NCBI GenBank assembly: GCA_947459655.1 | Contig: CANHEE010000010.1 | Location: 1 to 44,938, forward strand | Source: Lewinellaceae bacterium | Lineage (GTDB): Bacteria > Bacteroidota > Bacteroidia > Chitinophagales > Saprospiraceae | Length of the DNA: 44,938 nucleotides | Direction: 5' to 3' | Part shown: piece after piece, positions 36,239 through 44,222 of the stretch | Layout of the letters: every line of letters begins with the position of its first letter | How positions within the stretch are numbered: the first letter of the stretch is position 1 | Program-made: the position numbers and the translations under genes | The notes under the pieces: generated by a model | What the model saw: only the letters and a program-made list of their open reading frames with translations | What the model was told of the DNA's origin: nothing | Databases searched by the model: none

Positions 36239-36997
36239 ATGAAGATTACCCTGCTCGGCACCGGTACTTCACAGGGTGTTCCGGTTATCGGATGCAATTG
36301 TGAAGTCTGCAGATCAACTGACCCAAAGGACAGCCGACTGAGGGTGTCCATTCTGGTTGAACACAGGGAAGATGCCTTGGTCGTAGATGTAGGACCCGAC
36401 TTCAGGCAACAAATGCTCAGAGCAGGTGTAAAAAAACTGGACGCCGTTCTCCTTACACACGAACACAACGACCATATTGTCGGACTCGATGATATTAGGC
36501 CCTTCAATTTCCGGCAATTGACTGATATGCCCATCTACTGTATGAGCAGGGTGCTGGACGACCTGAAAATTAGGTTTGCATACACTTTTGCAGAAAGCAG
36601 ATACCCAGGCGTACCAAGGTTTGACTGGAAGGTCATTGACAGCAGCAGTGCATTCAAAATCGGCCACATTTCTGTGGAATGCATCGGACTAAAGCATGGC
36701 AGTCTCGACATTCTGGGATTTCGCTTCGGAGACCTAGCCTACTGTACTGACGTCAAAACGGTCACAAACGAACAGAAAAAAAAGCTGCACAACCTAAAAG
36801 TGCTGATTATTGGTGCACTTCACCATGACGCCCACCATGCACACATGAATTTGCACGAAGCCCTCGAATTTATTGAGGAGATAAAACCCGCCCGAACTTA
36901 TCTGACCCACATCAGCCACCATATGGGAAAAGCGTCTGCGGTAAAACTCCCGGCCGGAGTGGAGATGGCTTGGGATGGCCTTTGCATTGAATTGTAG
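36239..36997 (+). CDS. PhnP-like metallo-beta-lactamase-fold hydrolase
   Basis: A 252-residue MBL-fold protein. The N-terminus MKITLLGTGTSQGVPVIGCNCEVC carries Cys19, Cys21 and Cys24, the extra structural zinc site seen in PhnP-type proteins. The catalytic zinc motif is H74-E-H-N-D-H79. Later histidines (ALHHDAHHAHMN, THISHHMGK) complete the site. Members cleave cyclic phosphodiesters; the true substrate here is unknown, and no phosphonate genes are adjacent. The stop is 4 bp from the stop of the converging minus-strand gene. Confidence 0.92.
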   Translation: MKITLLGTGTSQGVPVIGCNCEVCRSTDPKDSRLRVSILVEHREDALVVDVGPDFRQQMLRAGVKKLDAVLLTHEHNDHIVGLDDIRPFNFRQLTDMPIYCMSRVLDDLKIRFAYTFAESRYPGVPRFDWKVIDSSSAFKIGHISVECIGLKHGSLDILGFRFGDLAYCTDVKTVTNEQKKKLHNLKVLIIGALHHDAHHAHMNLHEALEFIEEIKPARTYLTHISHHMGKASAVKLPAGVEMAWDGLCIEL

Positions 36998-37000
36998 CGG

Positions 37001-37546
37001 CTATTTTTGGGGAGCGCTGACAATTATTGTGGTAAAAGCCAGCGCAAGTCTGATGGCCTGAGAAACTTCATCATCCAATTCATCAAAAACTTCCCAGTCG
37101 CGGGGATCCTGCTCATAGTACTCTGACATAGCAAAGGACCCATAGCCTTTCGAGGTGACCAACCAGTCTTCTGTTTTGTAAGAATACTTGGTTGCGTAAT
37201 CTAGCGAAATGTCATCATCAGTGATAATCCAGTGGAAAGGATCATTGGGGTACTGCATTTTCATAGTGATGGTCTGGTCATTGATGCGCAACTCCCACCT
37301 GCTGTTGTCGTTTTTCCATTTTTGTCTGACCGAACCAACTGCGTCTGCGTAGCGGACATCCCATTCGGTAAAATCACCTGTTTGCTTCCAGCGCTGTACA
37401 AACTCCCCAATGACCGACTGACTGTCGTCATAAATATCCCATTCGCGGAAGGAGTTGTCGTAACGTGCCGAAACGCCTACAATCACCTGCGCCTGTAGAA
37501 ACAGCGAAACGTGCATCGCAAGAAATAAAAGGGCGGTCTTTTTCAC
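37001..37546 (-). CDS. Secreted protein with six Trp-anchored 22-residue repeats, function unknown
   Basis: A 181-residue protein with signal peptide MKKTALLFLAMHVSLFLQAQ. The mature part is built from short tandem repeats anchored by Trp36, 62, 84, 106, 128 and 151, spaced 26, 22, 22, 22 and 23 residues. Each has W-x-[IVL] followed by acidic or polar residues. A second aromatic falls 15 residues after the Trp in repeats 2 to 5 (Trp77, Tyr99, Tyr121, Tyr143) and 17 after it in repeat 1 (Trp53). This suggests stacked beta-hairpins. I do not recognise a named family. It starts 75 bp after the alpha/beta hydrolase stop and may share its transcript. Confidence 0.75.
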   Translation of the reverse strand: MKKTALLFLAMHVSLFLQAQVIVGVSARYDNSFREWDIYDDSQSVIGEFVQRWKQTGDFTEWDVRYADAVGSVRQKWKNDNSRWELRINDQTITMKMQYPNDPFHWIITDDDISLDYATKYSYKTEDWLVTSKGYGSFAMSEYYEQDPRDWEVFDELDDEVSQAIRLALAFTTIIVSAPQK

Positions 37547-37620
37547 TATGAAATTTGATTTTTCAATGGGGTAATATCATTTAAACTCAGCAAGAGGTTT
37601 TTTTTCTTTCATGACAATGT

Positions 37621-38391
37621 TCACTTTTGAAGAAATTCCAGCAATAACTCCATGAGTACCCGCGGTTGTTCAGCATGCAGCCAGTGTCCCGCATTTTGTA
37701 CAGTTTCGAGCCTCATCTTAGGAAATCCTTCACGCATAACGGGTATATCTGAATCGATAATGTAATCTGATTGATCGCCCCTGACAAACAGGGTTGGGCC
37801 TGAGAAGACACCCGAGTCAATTTCACTCATTATCTTGTGGATTTCCCGGCTGAGTACACTGAGATTCATTTTCCACTCCAGTTTTCCATTGTTCTCGTTT
37901 CTCGTCAGGTTTTTCAAGAGAAATTGTCTTACTCCAAACTCCGGAATGGTTTCCATCATCTGGCTTTCCACTTCCTTTCGGTCGCCGACTTTTTCCAGAT
38001 CAATTCCCAGCAGTGTATTGATGATGCGCTCCTGTCCTCCATGGTACGCCTTCGGGGCTATGTCCAGCACGACGAGTTTTTCCACCCGGCCCGGATAAGT
38101 CCAGGCGAATTGCATTGCTGCCTTTCCTCCCATGGAATGCCCTATAATGATGGCTTTTATTATTTGGTGACTATCCATAAAATGTGCCACATCATCTGCC
38201 AGAATCGGATATGAAAATGCTTCTGTATGGGGAGATTTGCCGTGGTTTCGCTGGTCAGGAACGTACACTTTATAATACTCACCAAGCTGCCTGGAAATGG
38301 TCTGCCAGTTGTCCAGTGTGCCGAATAATCCGTGAAGTATTATCACCGGAAAACCTTCACCGAAAACCTTGTAGTTCAATTCTATCTGCAT
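37621..38391 (-). CDS. Alpha/beta hydrolase (YbfF-like esterase)
   Basis: A 256-residue hydrolase. It opens MQIELNYKVFGEGFPVIILHGLFGTLDNWQTISR, with the oxyanion HGLFG. The nucleophile elbow is GHSMGG (Ser86), and catalytic His236 lies in NAGHWLHAEQP. The acid is probably the Asp of FVRGDQSDYI. It resembles YbfF-type esterases acting on small esters or thioesters; the natural substrate is unknown. ATG 38391 is preferred over an upstream in-frame ATG at 38481, which would place the start within the scpA promoter region. TAATTTTG at 38426-38419 on the minus strand is a possible -7 box. Confidence 0.88.
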   Translation of the reverse strand: MQIELNYKVFGEGFPVIILHGLFGTLDNWQTISRQLGEYYKVYVPDQRNHGKSPHTEAFSYPILADDVAHFMDSHQIIKAIIIGHSMGGKAAMQFAWTYPGRVEKLVVLDIAPKAYHGGQERIINTLLGIDLEKVGDRKEVESQMMETIPEFGVRQFLLKNLTRNENNGKLEWKMNLSVLSREIHKIMSEIDSGVFSGPTLFVRGDQSDYIIDSDIPVMREGFPKMRLETVQNAGHWLHAEQPRVLMELLLEFLQK

Positions 38392-38482
38392 ATCTGTGAG
38401 CCGTGCTGAGTTGGGTGGCAAAATTAAGCAATTGACACATAATTTTATTTGAATTTTGCCGAGGGCAAGCTCAAAAATCACC

Positions 38483-38490
38483 TATCTTTG
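38483..38490 (+). promoter_or_regulatory. Predicted -7 box of scpA, very close to the start codon
   Basis: TATCTTTG ends only 7 bp before the scpA ATG at 38498. A TTTG at 38455-38458 lies 24 bp upstream, slightly long for a -33 element. Transcription from here would leave almost no leader. Confidence 0.45.
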
Positions 38491-38497
38491 TCTGCCT

Positions 38498-39250
38498 ATG
38501 GCTGTAACTGCAACATATACCATAAAGTTGCCCGTCTTTGAGGGCCCGTTTGATTTACTGCTTTTTTTCATAGAGCGGGATGAACTTGACATCAATAATA
38601 TCCCCATTGCGCAAGTGGCAAATGACTTTTTGGATTACATCAGGGCGATGGAAGAAATGAATGTTGACCTTGCCAGTGAATTTATACTCGTCGCCGCTAC
38701 CCTAATGCGCATAAAGGCGAGAATACTGCTCCCTCGAAAACAAGTTGATGAAGAGGGAAATGAAATTGACCCGCGTGAAGAACTTATCCAGAAACTTCTC
38801 GAATACCGCAAATACAAAAGTATCCTTGAGGAAATGCGGGCTTTTGAAGAGGACCGCTCCAACAGGAATTATCGCGGAAACATCAGCCGCGAGCTCAAGG
38901 AGATTGCCACAAAGGCGCTGGTAGATATAGAAATGGAATCCGTGACGCTTTACAAGATACTACGGGCGTTTGAAAATGTCATGCACCGCTTTGAATTCGA
39001 GCACGAAAAGGAGACCGTTCACACCATTATCAACTACAACTATACCATTCAGGAGCAGCAGGAATTCCTCTTGTCCAGACTGGAGAAAGGTAAAAAACTG
39101 GATTTCAAAAACGTTTTTGAAATTTGCAAGAACCGCATACACGCCATCGTGACGTTTCTGGGCATACTTGAACTGCTGAATGCCGGTGAAATTACCATAT
39201 TGCAGGGCGAGGGAAACAACAATTTCTGGCTCTCCCTTCCTGAACTGTGA
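38498..39250 (+). CDS. scpA: Segregation and condensation protein A
   Basis: A 250-residue kleisin subunit of the SMC-ScpAB condensin that compacts and separates chromosomes. The N-terminal pattern YTIKLPVFEGPFDLLLFFIERDELDINNIPIAQVANDFLDYIRAMEEMNVDLASEFILVAATLMRIKARILLP is diagnostic. A winged-helix-like C-terminus follows (RIHAIVTFLGILELLNAGEI). ATG 38498 is used because an upstream in-frame TTG at 38456 overlaps the promoter region. scpB and smc are not in the window. Confidence 0.95.
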   Translation: MAVTATYTIKLPVFEGPFDLLLFFIERDELDINNIPIAQVANDFLDYIRAMEEMNVDLASEFILVAATLMRIKARILLPRKQVDEEGNEIDPREELIQKLLEYRKYKSILEEMRAFEEDRSNRNYRGNISRELKEIATKALVDIEMESVTLYKILRAFENVMHRFEFEHEKETVHTIINYNYTIQEQQEFLLSRLEKGKKLDFKNVFEICKNRIHAIVTFLGILELLNAGEITILQGEGNNNFWLSLPEL

Positions 39251-39358
39251 TCCCAAACTACGCTCAACTGCGCATTATGTTCAGGTTCGCCTGAGAGTGT
39301 TCAGGGGCTCAGCATTTTGCAGTCGCTGCATTCAATTCTTTTAAAAAATAATCCAAAT

Positions 39359-39391
39359 TTTAACCACCGTTCGAGAAACACCGTATATTTG
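39359..39391 (+). promoter_or_regulatory. Predicted promoter of acpP
   Basis: TTTA (39359-39362) is followed after 21 bp by TATATTTG (39384-39391). The acpP ATG at 39435 is 43 bp further on. Confidence 0.6.
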
Positions 39392-39434
39392 CGGCAAATT
39401 TTTTACAAACTCAAATTATTTCAAAAGAGTAAAA

Positions 39435-39671
39435 ATGGCAAGTATTTCCGAAAGAGTAACAAAAATCATCGTTGACAAATTAGGTGTTGACGAAAGCGAG
39501 GTTAGACCTGAAGCAAGTTTCACAAACGACCTGGGAGCAGACTCCCTTGACACTGTGGAACTTATCATGGAATTTGAAAAAGAATTCGGCGTGAACATTC
39601 CGGACGACCAAGCTGAAAAGATCAGCACCGTAGGCCACGCAGTTGAATATCTGACTGCAAACGCGGCTTAA
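39435..39671 (+). CDS. acpP: Acyl carrier protein
   Basis: A 78-residue acidic protein carrying acyl chains on 4'-phosphopantetheine at Ser37 in [19 protein letters not shown]. Length and motif are typical. It stands before fabF and rnc, the classic fatty-acid-synthesis and RNase III cluster. Confidence 0.98.
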   Translation: MASISERVTKIIVDKLGVDESEVRPEASFTNDLGADSLDTVELIMEFEKEFGVNIPDDQAEKISTVGHAVEYLTANAA

Positions 39672-39827
39672 GAAACGTTGACCTGAGGGGCATTAAACAA
39701 AGATTACAACAATCTGTTTCCAGCGTAATTCTGCACCTGAAAAGGATGTCGGAATACATTCAAGATTTTGTTTTTTGTTTATTGCCCTTTATTTTTTCCC
39801 ATATTACTATCACTTTTAAGAAATTAT

Positions 39828-41069
39828 ATGAGAAGAGTTGTAATTACCGGTATCGGAGCCCTCACACCCATCGGGAACAATGTACCTGAGTACCTTGAAG
39901 GATTGAAAAACGGCGTAAGCGGGGCTGGAGAAATTACCCATTTCGATGCCAGCCAATTCAAAACGCGTTTTGCCTGTGAAGTCAAAAACTTCAATCCCGA
40001 ACTGTATTTCGATAGAAAAGAGGTGCGCAAAAATGACCGTTTTACACAGTTTGCCATCGCCTGCACGCATGAGGCGATTGAAAACTCCAGACTCGACCTC
40101 GAATCTATTGATAAAAATAGGGTTGGTGTGATCTGGGCATCCGGTATCGGAGGGCTCGGAACACTGGAATCTGAAATCGCAGACTTCGTAAAAAATCCTG
40201 AATTGCCGCGTTTCAACCCTTTCATGATACCCAAGATGATTGCCAACATGGCAGCAGGAATGATTGCCATACGCTGGGGCTTCGGGGGTGTCAATTACGC
40301 TCCAGTTTCAGCCTGTGCCAGTTCGTCACATGCATTGATCAATGCATTTGATTACATAAGAATGGGACGTGCAGATGTCATCATATCTGGCGGTTCTGAA
40401 GCGGTGATTACCACTACCGCTGTTGGCGGATTCACTTCCATGAAAGCCATGTCTGAACGCAATGATGACCCAAAAACAGCTTCACGACCTTACGACAAAG
40501 ACCGTGACGGATTTGTCTTGGGTGAAGGCGGCGGTTGTCTTATACTTGAAGATTACGAGCATGCAGTAGCCCGGGGCGCAAAAATATACTGCGAGGTAGT
40601 TGGTGCAGGAATGACTTGCGATGCTTACCATATGTCTGCTCCACATCCTGAAGGAATCGGTGTCATTCGTGTGATGAACGAGGCACTCAGAGATGCAGGA
40701 ATTGAACCCTCTGCCGTCGATTACATCAATACACATGGAACCTCAACACCGTTGGGTGATGGTGCAGAATTGATTGCCATCAAATCTGTTTTTGGCGAAT
40801 ACGCCTACAAACTGAACATCAGCTCGACGAAATCAATGACCGGCCACCTGCTGGGTGCAGCAGGTGCGATAGAGTCTGTTGCCACCGTGCTTGCAATTGA
40901 GCACAGCTTCATACCACCGACCATCAATCACTTCACCGACGACCCTGAACTGGAACCCGGCTTTAACCTGACCTTCAACACTATGCAGTCAAGAGATGTA
41001 AAGTATGCCATGAGCAATACTTTCGGATTTGGCGGGCACAACACCTCGGTAATTTTCAAAAAGCTATAA
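39828..41069 (+). CDS. fabF: 3-oxoacyl-ACP synthase II
   Basis: A 413-residue condensing enzyme that elongates acyl-ACP with malonyl-ACP. The triad is Cys163 (SACASSSHAL), His303 (NTHGTSTPLGD) and His340 (TGHLLGAAGA), the same numbers as in Escherichia coli FabF. That supports the start MRRVVITGIGALTPIGN at 39828 rather than an upstream in-frame ATG at 39768. It is 156 bp after acpP and 6 bp before rnc. Confidence 0.98.
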   Translation: MRRVVITGIGALTPIGNNVPEYLEGLKNGVSGAGEITHFDASQFKTRFACEVKNFNPELYFDRKEVRKNDRFTQFAIACTHEAIENSRLDLESIDKNRVGVIWASGIGGLGTLESEIADFVKNPELPRFNPFMIPKMIANMAAGMIAIRWGFGGVNYAPVSACASSSHALINAFDYIRMGRADVIISGGSEAVITTTAVGGFTSMKAMSERNDDPKTASRPYDKDRDGFVLGEGGGCLILEDYEHAVARGAKIYCEVVGAGMTCDAYHMSAPHPEGIGVIRVMNEALRDAGIEPSAVDYINTHGTSTPLGDGAELIAIKSVFGEYAYKLNISSTKSMTGHLLGAAGAIESVATVLAIEHSFIPPTINHFTDDPELEPGFNLTFNTMQSRDVKYAMSNTFGFGGHNTSVIFKKL

Positions 41070-41075
41070 TCGGTA

Positions 41076-41831
41076 GTGAGAGTAATCAGACAATTTTACG
41101 CGTATTTTTTATCGCCTGACAAAAATCTGGCCCGCAGACTGCGTGATATTGTCGGTTATACCCCCACCCGTTTGTCGCTGTATAAATTGGCTTTTTACCA
41201 TAAATCAAGCAACAGTAATGGCAGCGCCCAATTAAACGATAAAAATGTTGCCTACAAAAACAATGAGCGGTTGGAGTACCTCGGAGATGCAGTCCTCGGT
41301 ACAATTGTCGCAGAATATCTTTTCAAAAAATACCCGCATGGAGACGAAGGTTTCCTGACCAAAATGCGTTCAAAAATTGTCAAACGGGAGACCCTGAACA
41401 AGATCAGTGAAGACATGGGACTGGACGTAATCCTGAGCGAATACAACAGCACCAGACTGAGTCAGGCCATGTTGGGCAACGCTTTGGAAGCACTTACCGG
41501 TGCAGTTTACCTTGAGGTTGGATACGTCGGAACTAAGCGCTTCGTCATTTCCAGAATTCTGAGGAAATTTGTAGACATCCATGAGCTGGAGACCTATGAT
41601 GATAACTACAAGAGTCAGCTGCTTGAGTGGAGCCAGAAAAACGGCAAAGCCATCGCCTACAAGGTTATAGCAAAATACAAAGTCGACAAGAGGGACCGCT
41701 TCAAGGTTGCCGTTTTAATGGACGGCGAGAAAATCGCCACTGCTGATGATTTTAACAAAAAGAGTGCAGAGCAAATTGCATCTGAAAGGGCAATCCTAGC
41801 CCTGGGCATCAAAAACGAAGAATTGGATTAA
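41076..41831 (+). CDS. rnc: Ribonuclease III
   Basis: A 251-residue double-strand-specific endoribonuclease for rRNA and mRNA processing. The signature NERLEYLGDAVLG holds Glu64, Glu67 and Asp71. The second metal-site helix is GNALEALTGAVYLEVGY, with Asn where E. coli has Asp114. A C-terminal dsRNA-binding domain follows (DDNYKSQLLEWSQKNGKAIAYKVI, KSAEQIASERAILAL). The start is GTG at 41076, 6 bp after fabF. Its stop overlaps by 4 bp the stop of the converging flippase-like gene. Confidence 0.96.
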   Translation: MRVIRQFYAYFLSPDKNLARRLRDIVGYTPTRLSLYKLAFYHKSSNSNGSAQLNDKNVAYKNNERLEYLGDAVLGTIVAEYLFKKYPHGDEGFLTKMRSKIVKRETLNKISEDMGLDVILSEYNSTRLSQAMLGNALEALTGAVYLEVGYVGTKRFVISRILRKFVDIHELETYDDNYKSQLLEWSQKNGKAIAYKVIAKYKVDKRDRFKVAVLMDGEKIATADDFNKKSAEQIASERAILALGIKNEELD

Positions 41832-42883
41832 TCCTTCTCAGTCTTGTTGATCAAGGGCAGTAAAACCAATGCCATCAGCCCGAAGGCAATACTACCGAAA
41901 ATATTTACCGAAAAGAAAAAGATGTTGGCAAATGAAAAACTGTCTACACTGTTTACGCCGTAGATAGACAACGCAGCCATTACCAGCACGTGGTATGTTC
42001 CCATCCCGCCAGGTGAAGGGATAAGTATGCCGAAGGCCCCGAAAGTATAGACCATCAGGGCGACAACCGGCGACAATCCGTCTGTTGGTGCGAAGGAGAA
42101 GAAACAAAAATAGGCCATCAGGTAGTACATTAGCCAGATGTTGAAGGTATGCAGCAAAAATAGTGGTGGATTACTGGTTGACTTTACTGTTAACAGCCCC
42201 TCAGAAAACCCCTTCGCAAGCGACATAATTCTCGCTGCTGCAGCTGATTGCATCAGCTTTTTTCTGAAAACCATCAGAAAAACGATAGCGAGAACGGCTA
42301 ATAAAAGCGCAACTTTAAAGACTAAATGTCCAAATAACCCTCCTGATACGCTAAGATTTCCTGATTTTTCACTGACAAAAGCATATAGGGTATCAAACTC
42401 CAACGCAAATGCCAGTCCGATTACGGCGAGCAGACAAAGAACATCGAGGGTTCGGTCTACAACGATGGTTCCAACAAGTTTTTCAAAAGGGATTTTTTCA
42501 TATCGCGACATAGACGCCGCCCTGACCACTTCTCCGATTCTCGGCAGACCAAGATTGGCGAAGTACCCGAGGTTAATTGTCCAAAAGGCATTTGATGCAG
42601 AAACTTTGTGCCCCAAAGGCTCAATCAGCATTTTCCAGCGCATTGCGCGACTCCAGTTGCTGAACATAAAGCTGGCGATTACCGTCGCTATCCAGCCGTA
42701 ATGGACCCGACCAAAGTCGTTCAATATTTTGTTCCACAGGCTGCATTCTGCACTGCTGATGCCATCGATTGCACATTGCGCCTGATATGCGTCGTTCTGA
42801 TTGCGGTATACCAGCCAAAGAATTCCCATTCCCACACTCAGGAACAGTAAAAATTTTAGAAAGTCAAAAAGTCTTTTTTTCAA
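41828..42883 (-). CDS. Lysylphosphatidylglycerol-synthase-type membrane protein (UPF0104, flippase-like)
   Basis: A 351-residue protein with about eight membrane segments. The family motifs NWSRAMRWKMLIEPLGHKVSASNAFWTINLGYFANLGLPRIGEVVRAASMSRYEKIPFEKLVGTIVVDRTLDVLCLL and IPSPGGMGTYHVLVMAALSIYG are clear. It has the integral flippase domain of MprF-like proteins without the synthase domain, so a lipid-translocation role is inferred. It is probably last in a minus-strand unit after the pappalysin-like and DUF721 genes. The 3' ends of this gene and rnc overlap by 4 bp. Confidence 0.9.
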   Translation of the reverse strand: MKKRLFDFLKFLLFLSVGMGILWLVYRNQNDAYQAQCAIDGISSAECSLWNKILNDFGRVHYGWIATVIASFMFSNWSRAMRWKMLIEPLGHKVSASNAFWTINLGYFANLGLPRIGEVVRAASMSRYEKIPFEKLVGTIVVDRTLDVLCLLAVIGLAFALEFDTLYAFVSEKSGNLSVSGGLFGHLVFKVALLLAVLAIVFLMVFRKKLMQSAAAARIMSLAKGFSEGLLTVKSTSNPPLFLLHTFNIWLMYYLMAYFCFFSFAPTDGLSPVVALMVYTFGAFGILIPSPGGMGTYHVLVMAALSIYGVNSVDSFSFANIFFFSVNIFGSIAFGLMALVLLPLINKTEKD

Positions 42884-42971
42884 AATTCGTTGAAAATGCT
42901 GTTCGGCGAAAAAATAAAGGAGTCAATCACAAGATAGCTAAAAGATGGTTACCTAACTGGCTCAGGAAGCG

Positions 42972-43262
42972 CTACAAGATGATGATTTGTGTTACGTAGT
43001 TTTCTTCATTAATGGCTCTATTTACGAACTCCAACATCTTATCTCTGGAAAAGCGGAGTTCCTGCTTAAGCGAAGCGGAAGTAATCTTGATATACAGTAT
43101 CCTGTTTCTGAGAAAAATATCCTGAGTATAACGATCTATTGTGGAGCCCATTTCCTTTCTCCAGGCTAGTTCTATTTTGGTCTGAAAGAAAATCGGCTTT
43201 GTCTTCTCATCCGTGAAGAGTCGTTTCAGCAACTCCCCAACGGAATGCTCTCTGTGTTCCAT
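42972..43262 (-). CDS. DUF721-family protein (DciA-like)
   Basis: A 96-residue basic protein matching DUF721: HSVGELLKRLFTDEKTKPIFFQTKIELAWRKEMGSTIDRYTQDIFLRNRILYIKITSASLKQELRFSRDKMLEFVNRAI. Related DciA proteins recruit the replicative helicase in many bacteria. Whether this short Bacteroidota version does so is not shown. It sits 12 bp after the pappalysin-like gene on the same strand. Confidence 0.85.
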   Translation of the reverse strand: MEHREHSVGELLKRLFTDEKTKPIFFQTKIELAWRKEMGSTIDRYTQDIFLRNRILYIKITSASLKQELRFSRDKMLEFVNRAINEENYVTQIIIL

Positions 43263-43274
43263 CTTCGAAAGTCG

Positions 43275-44063
43275 TTACCAGAGTTTATCCGTAGAATTGA
43301 TATAATTTTCAGCCATTAGTCGCAGCTGTTCCTGCGAAAACGAACAATAACACGGATAATACATTGACATGATATTGCCTACATCTGGGACATAGTATTG
43401 GCCTTTGAAGTCTTTTGTCTTGCCGGTAAAGCGGCAAAAATCAACAGTGGAAAGATCATCCAATGGATTGCTTCCCTCTTCAAAGGGATCTGCAGGCGTG
43501 TCGCAAATCTTGTCACCGGCCGTCTTGCAATTTGATCCGTCAACAAACTCACCTTTCATATCAAATGTGTGCACAAGACCAAAGAAATGTCCCATCAGGT
43601 GGGCCATTTTTGCCGCTGTAGCATGATTGTACAATACCATTACATTTGCAGAGTCGGGCTTTGCAATACCTTTGAATTTGGCATCACCGAAGAGTTCACC
43701 GTCAGGATATGACTCTAAAAAATACATGTTGATCCGCTTGTCAACGCGATTCTGGTTGATGAGCTCTCCGTATTCCTTTTTGTCTTTCAGCGCAAAAAAA
43801 GTATAATTGGGTATATAATTTACCTTGCAAACCTCAAATTTCACCCCTATCGGACTGAAATATCCGTTCATCAGCGCAAGCTCTTTTTTCAACCTATTGG
43901 TGTCAATTGCACGTATGCCATTGGTATCTGATACGATGTGCGCAACTATTGAAAACGTCTTTCCGAGGTTCGGTAAAGGCCTGTTGGTATTCACCAGACT
44001 GGTCTGCGCAGCCGCGTTGTAAAAGGTGCAAAAAGCGAAAAAAATATAAAAAACAACCCTCAT
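43275..44063 (-). CDS. Pappalysin-like (M43-type) protein lacking the catalytic Glu
   Basis: A 262-residue secreted protein (signal peptide MRVVFYIFFAFCTFYNAAAQ). The C-terminal half resembles M43 cytophagalysin/pappalysin proteases. The zinc motif HExxHxxGxxH appears as H155-L-M-G-H159-F-F-G-L-V-H165, and the Met-turn as NIMSMYYPCYCSFSQEQ. The codon for residue 156 is CTG, so the general-base Glu is Leu while all three His ligands remain. Cys pairs (SNCKTAGDKICDTPAD) are typical of the family. Zinc may still bind, but normal peptidase activity is unlikely. There is no T9SS C-terminal sorting domain. TACATTTG at 44094-44087 on the minus strand is a candidate promoter. Confidence 0.8.
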   Translation of the reverse strand: MRVVFYIFFAFCTFYNAAAQTSLVNTNRPLPNLGKTFSIVAHIVSDTNGIRAIDTNRLKKELALMNGYFSPIGVKFEVCKVNYIPNYTFFALKDKKEYGELINQNRVDKRINMYFLESYPDGELFGDAKFKGIAKPDSANVMVLYNHATAAKMAHLMGHFFGLVHTFDMKGEFVDGSNCKTAGDKICDTPADPFEEGSNPLDDLSTVDFCRFTGKTKDFKGQYYVPDVGNIMSMYYPCYCSFSQEQLRLMAENYINSTDKLW

Positions 44064-44086
44064 AGATTAACGTCAGTGATTTATTA

Positions 44087-44094
44087 CAAATGTA
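44087..44094 (-). promoter_or_regulatory. Predicted -7 box of the pappalysin-like gene
   Basis: TACATTTG on the minus strand lies 24 bp upstream of the start codon at 44063. No clear -33 element was found in the AT-rich DNA above it. Confidence 0.45.
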
Positions 44095-44139
44095 GATGAA
44101 AATACAAGAATAATAATAATTATTTATCTTATTATTTTA

Positions 44140-44147
44140 TATTTTTG
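44140..44147 (+). promoter_or_regulatory. Predicted -7 box of the PKD-repeat gene
   Basis: TATTTTTG fits TAnnTTTG and lies upstream of the PKD gene. The -33 region is too AT-rich to call. Confidence 0.4.
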
Positions 44148-44222
44148 CTTGAATCTACGGATTGCGCCCTCTTACTCAGGATGCACAATCCGAAAAAACA
44201 AAATCAATTAACGCTGACGATA

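Noticed and set aside
42138-42701. 187-codon plus-strand frame opposite the flippase-like gene
   Set aside because: The minus strand encodes a complete membrane protein with family motifs; the plus frame has none.
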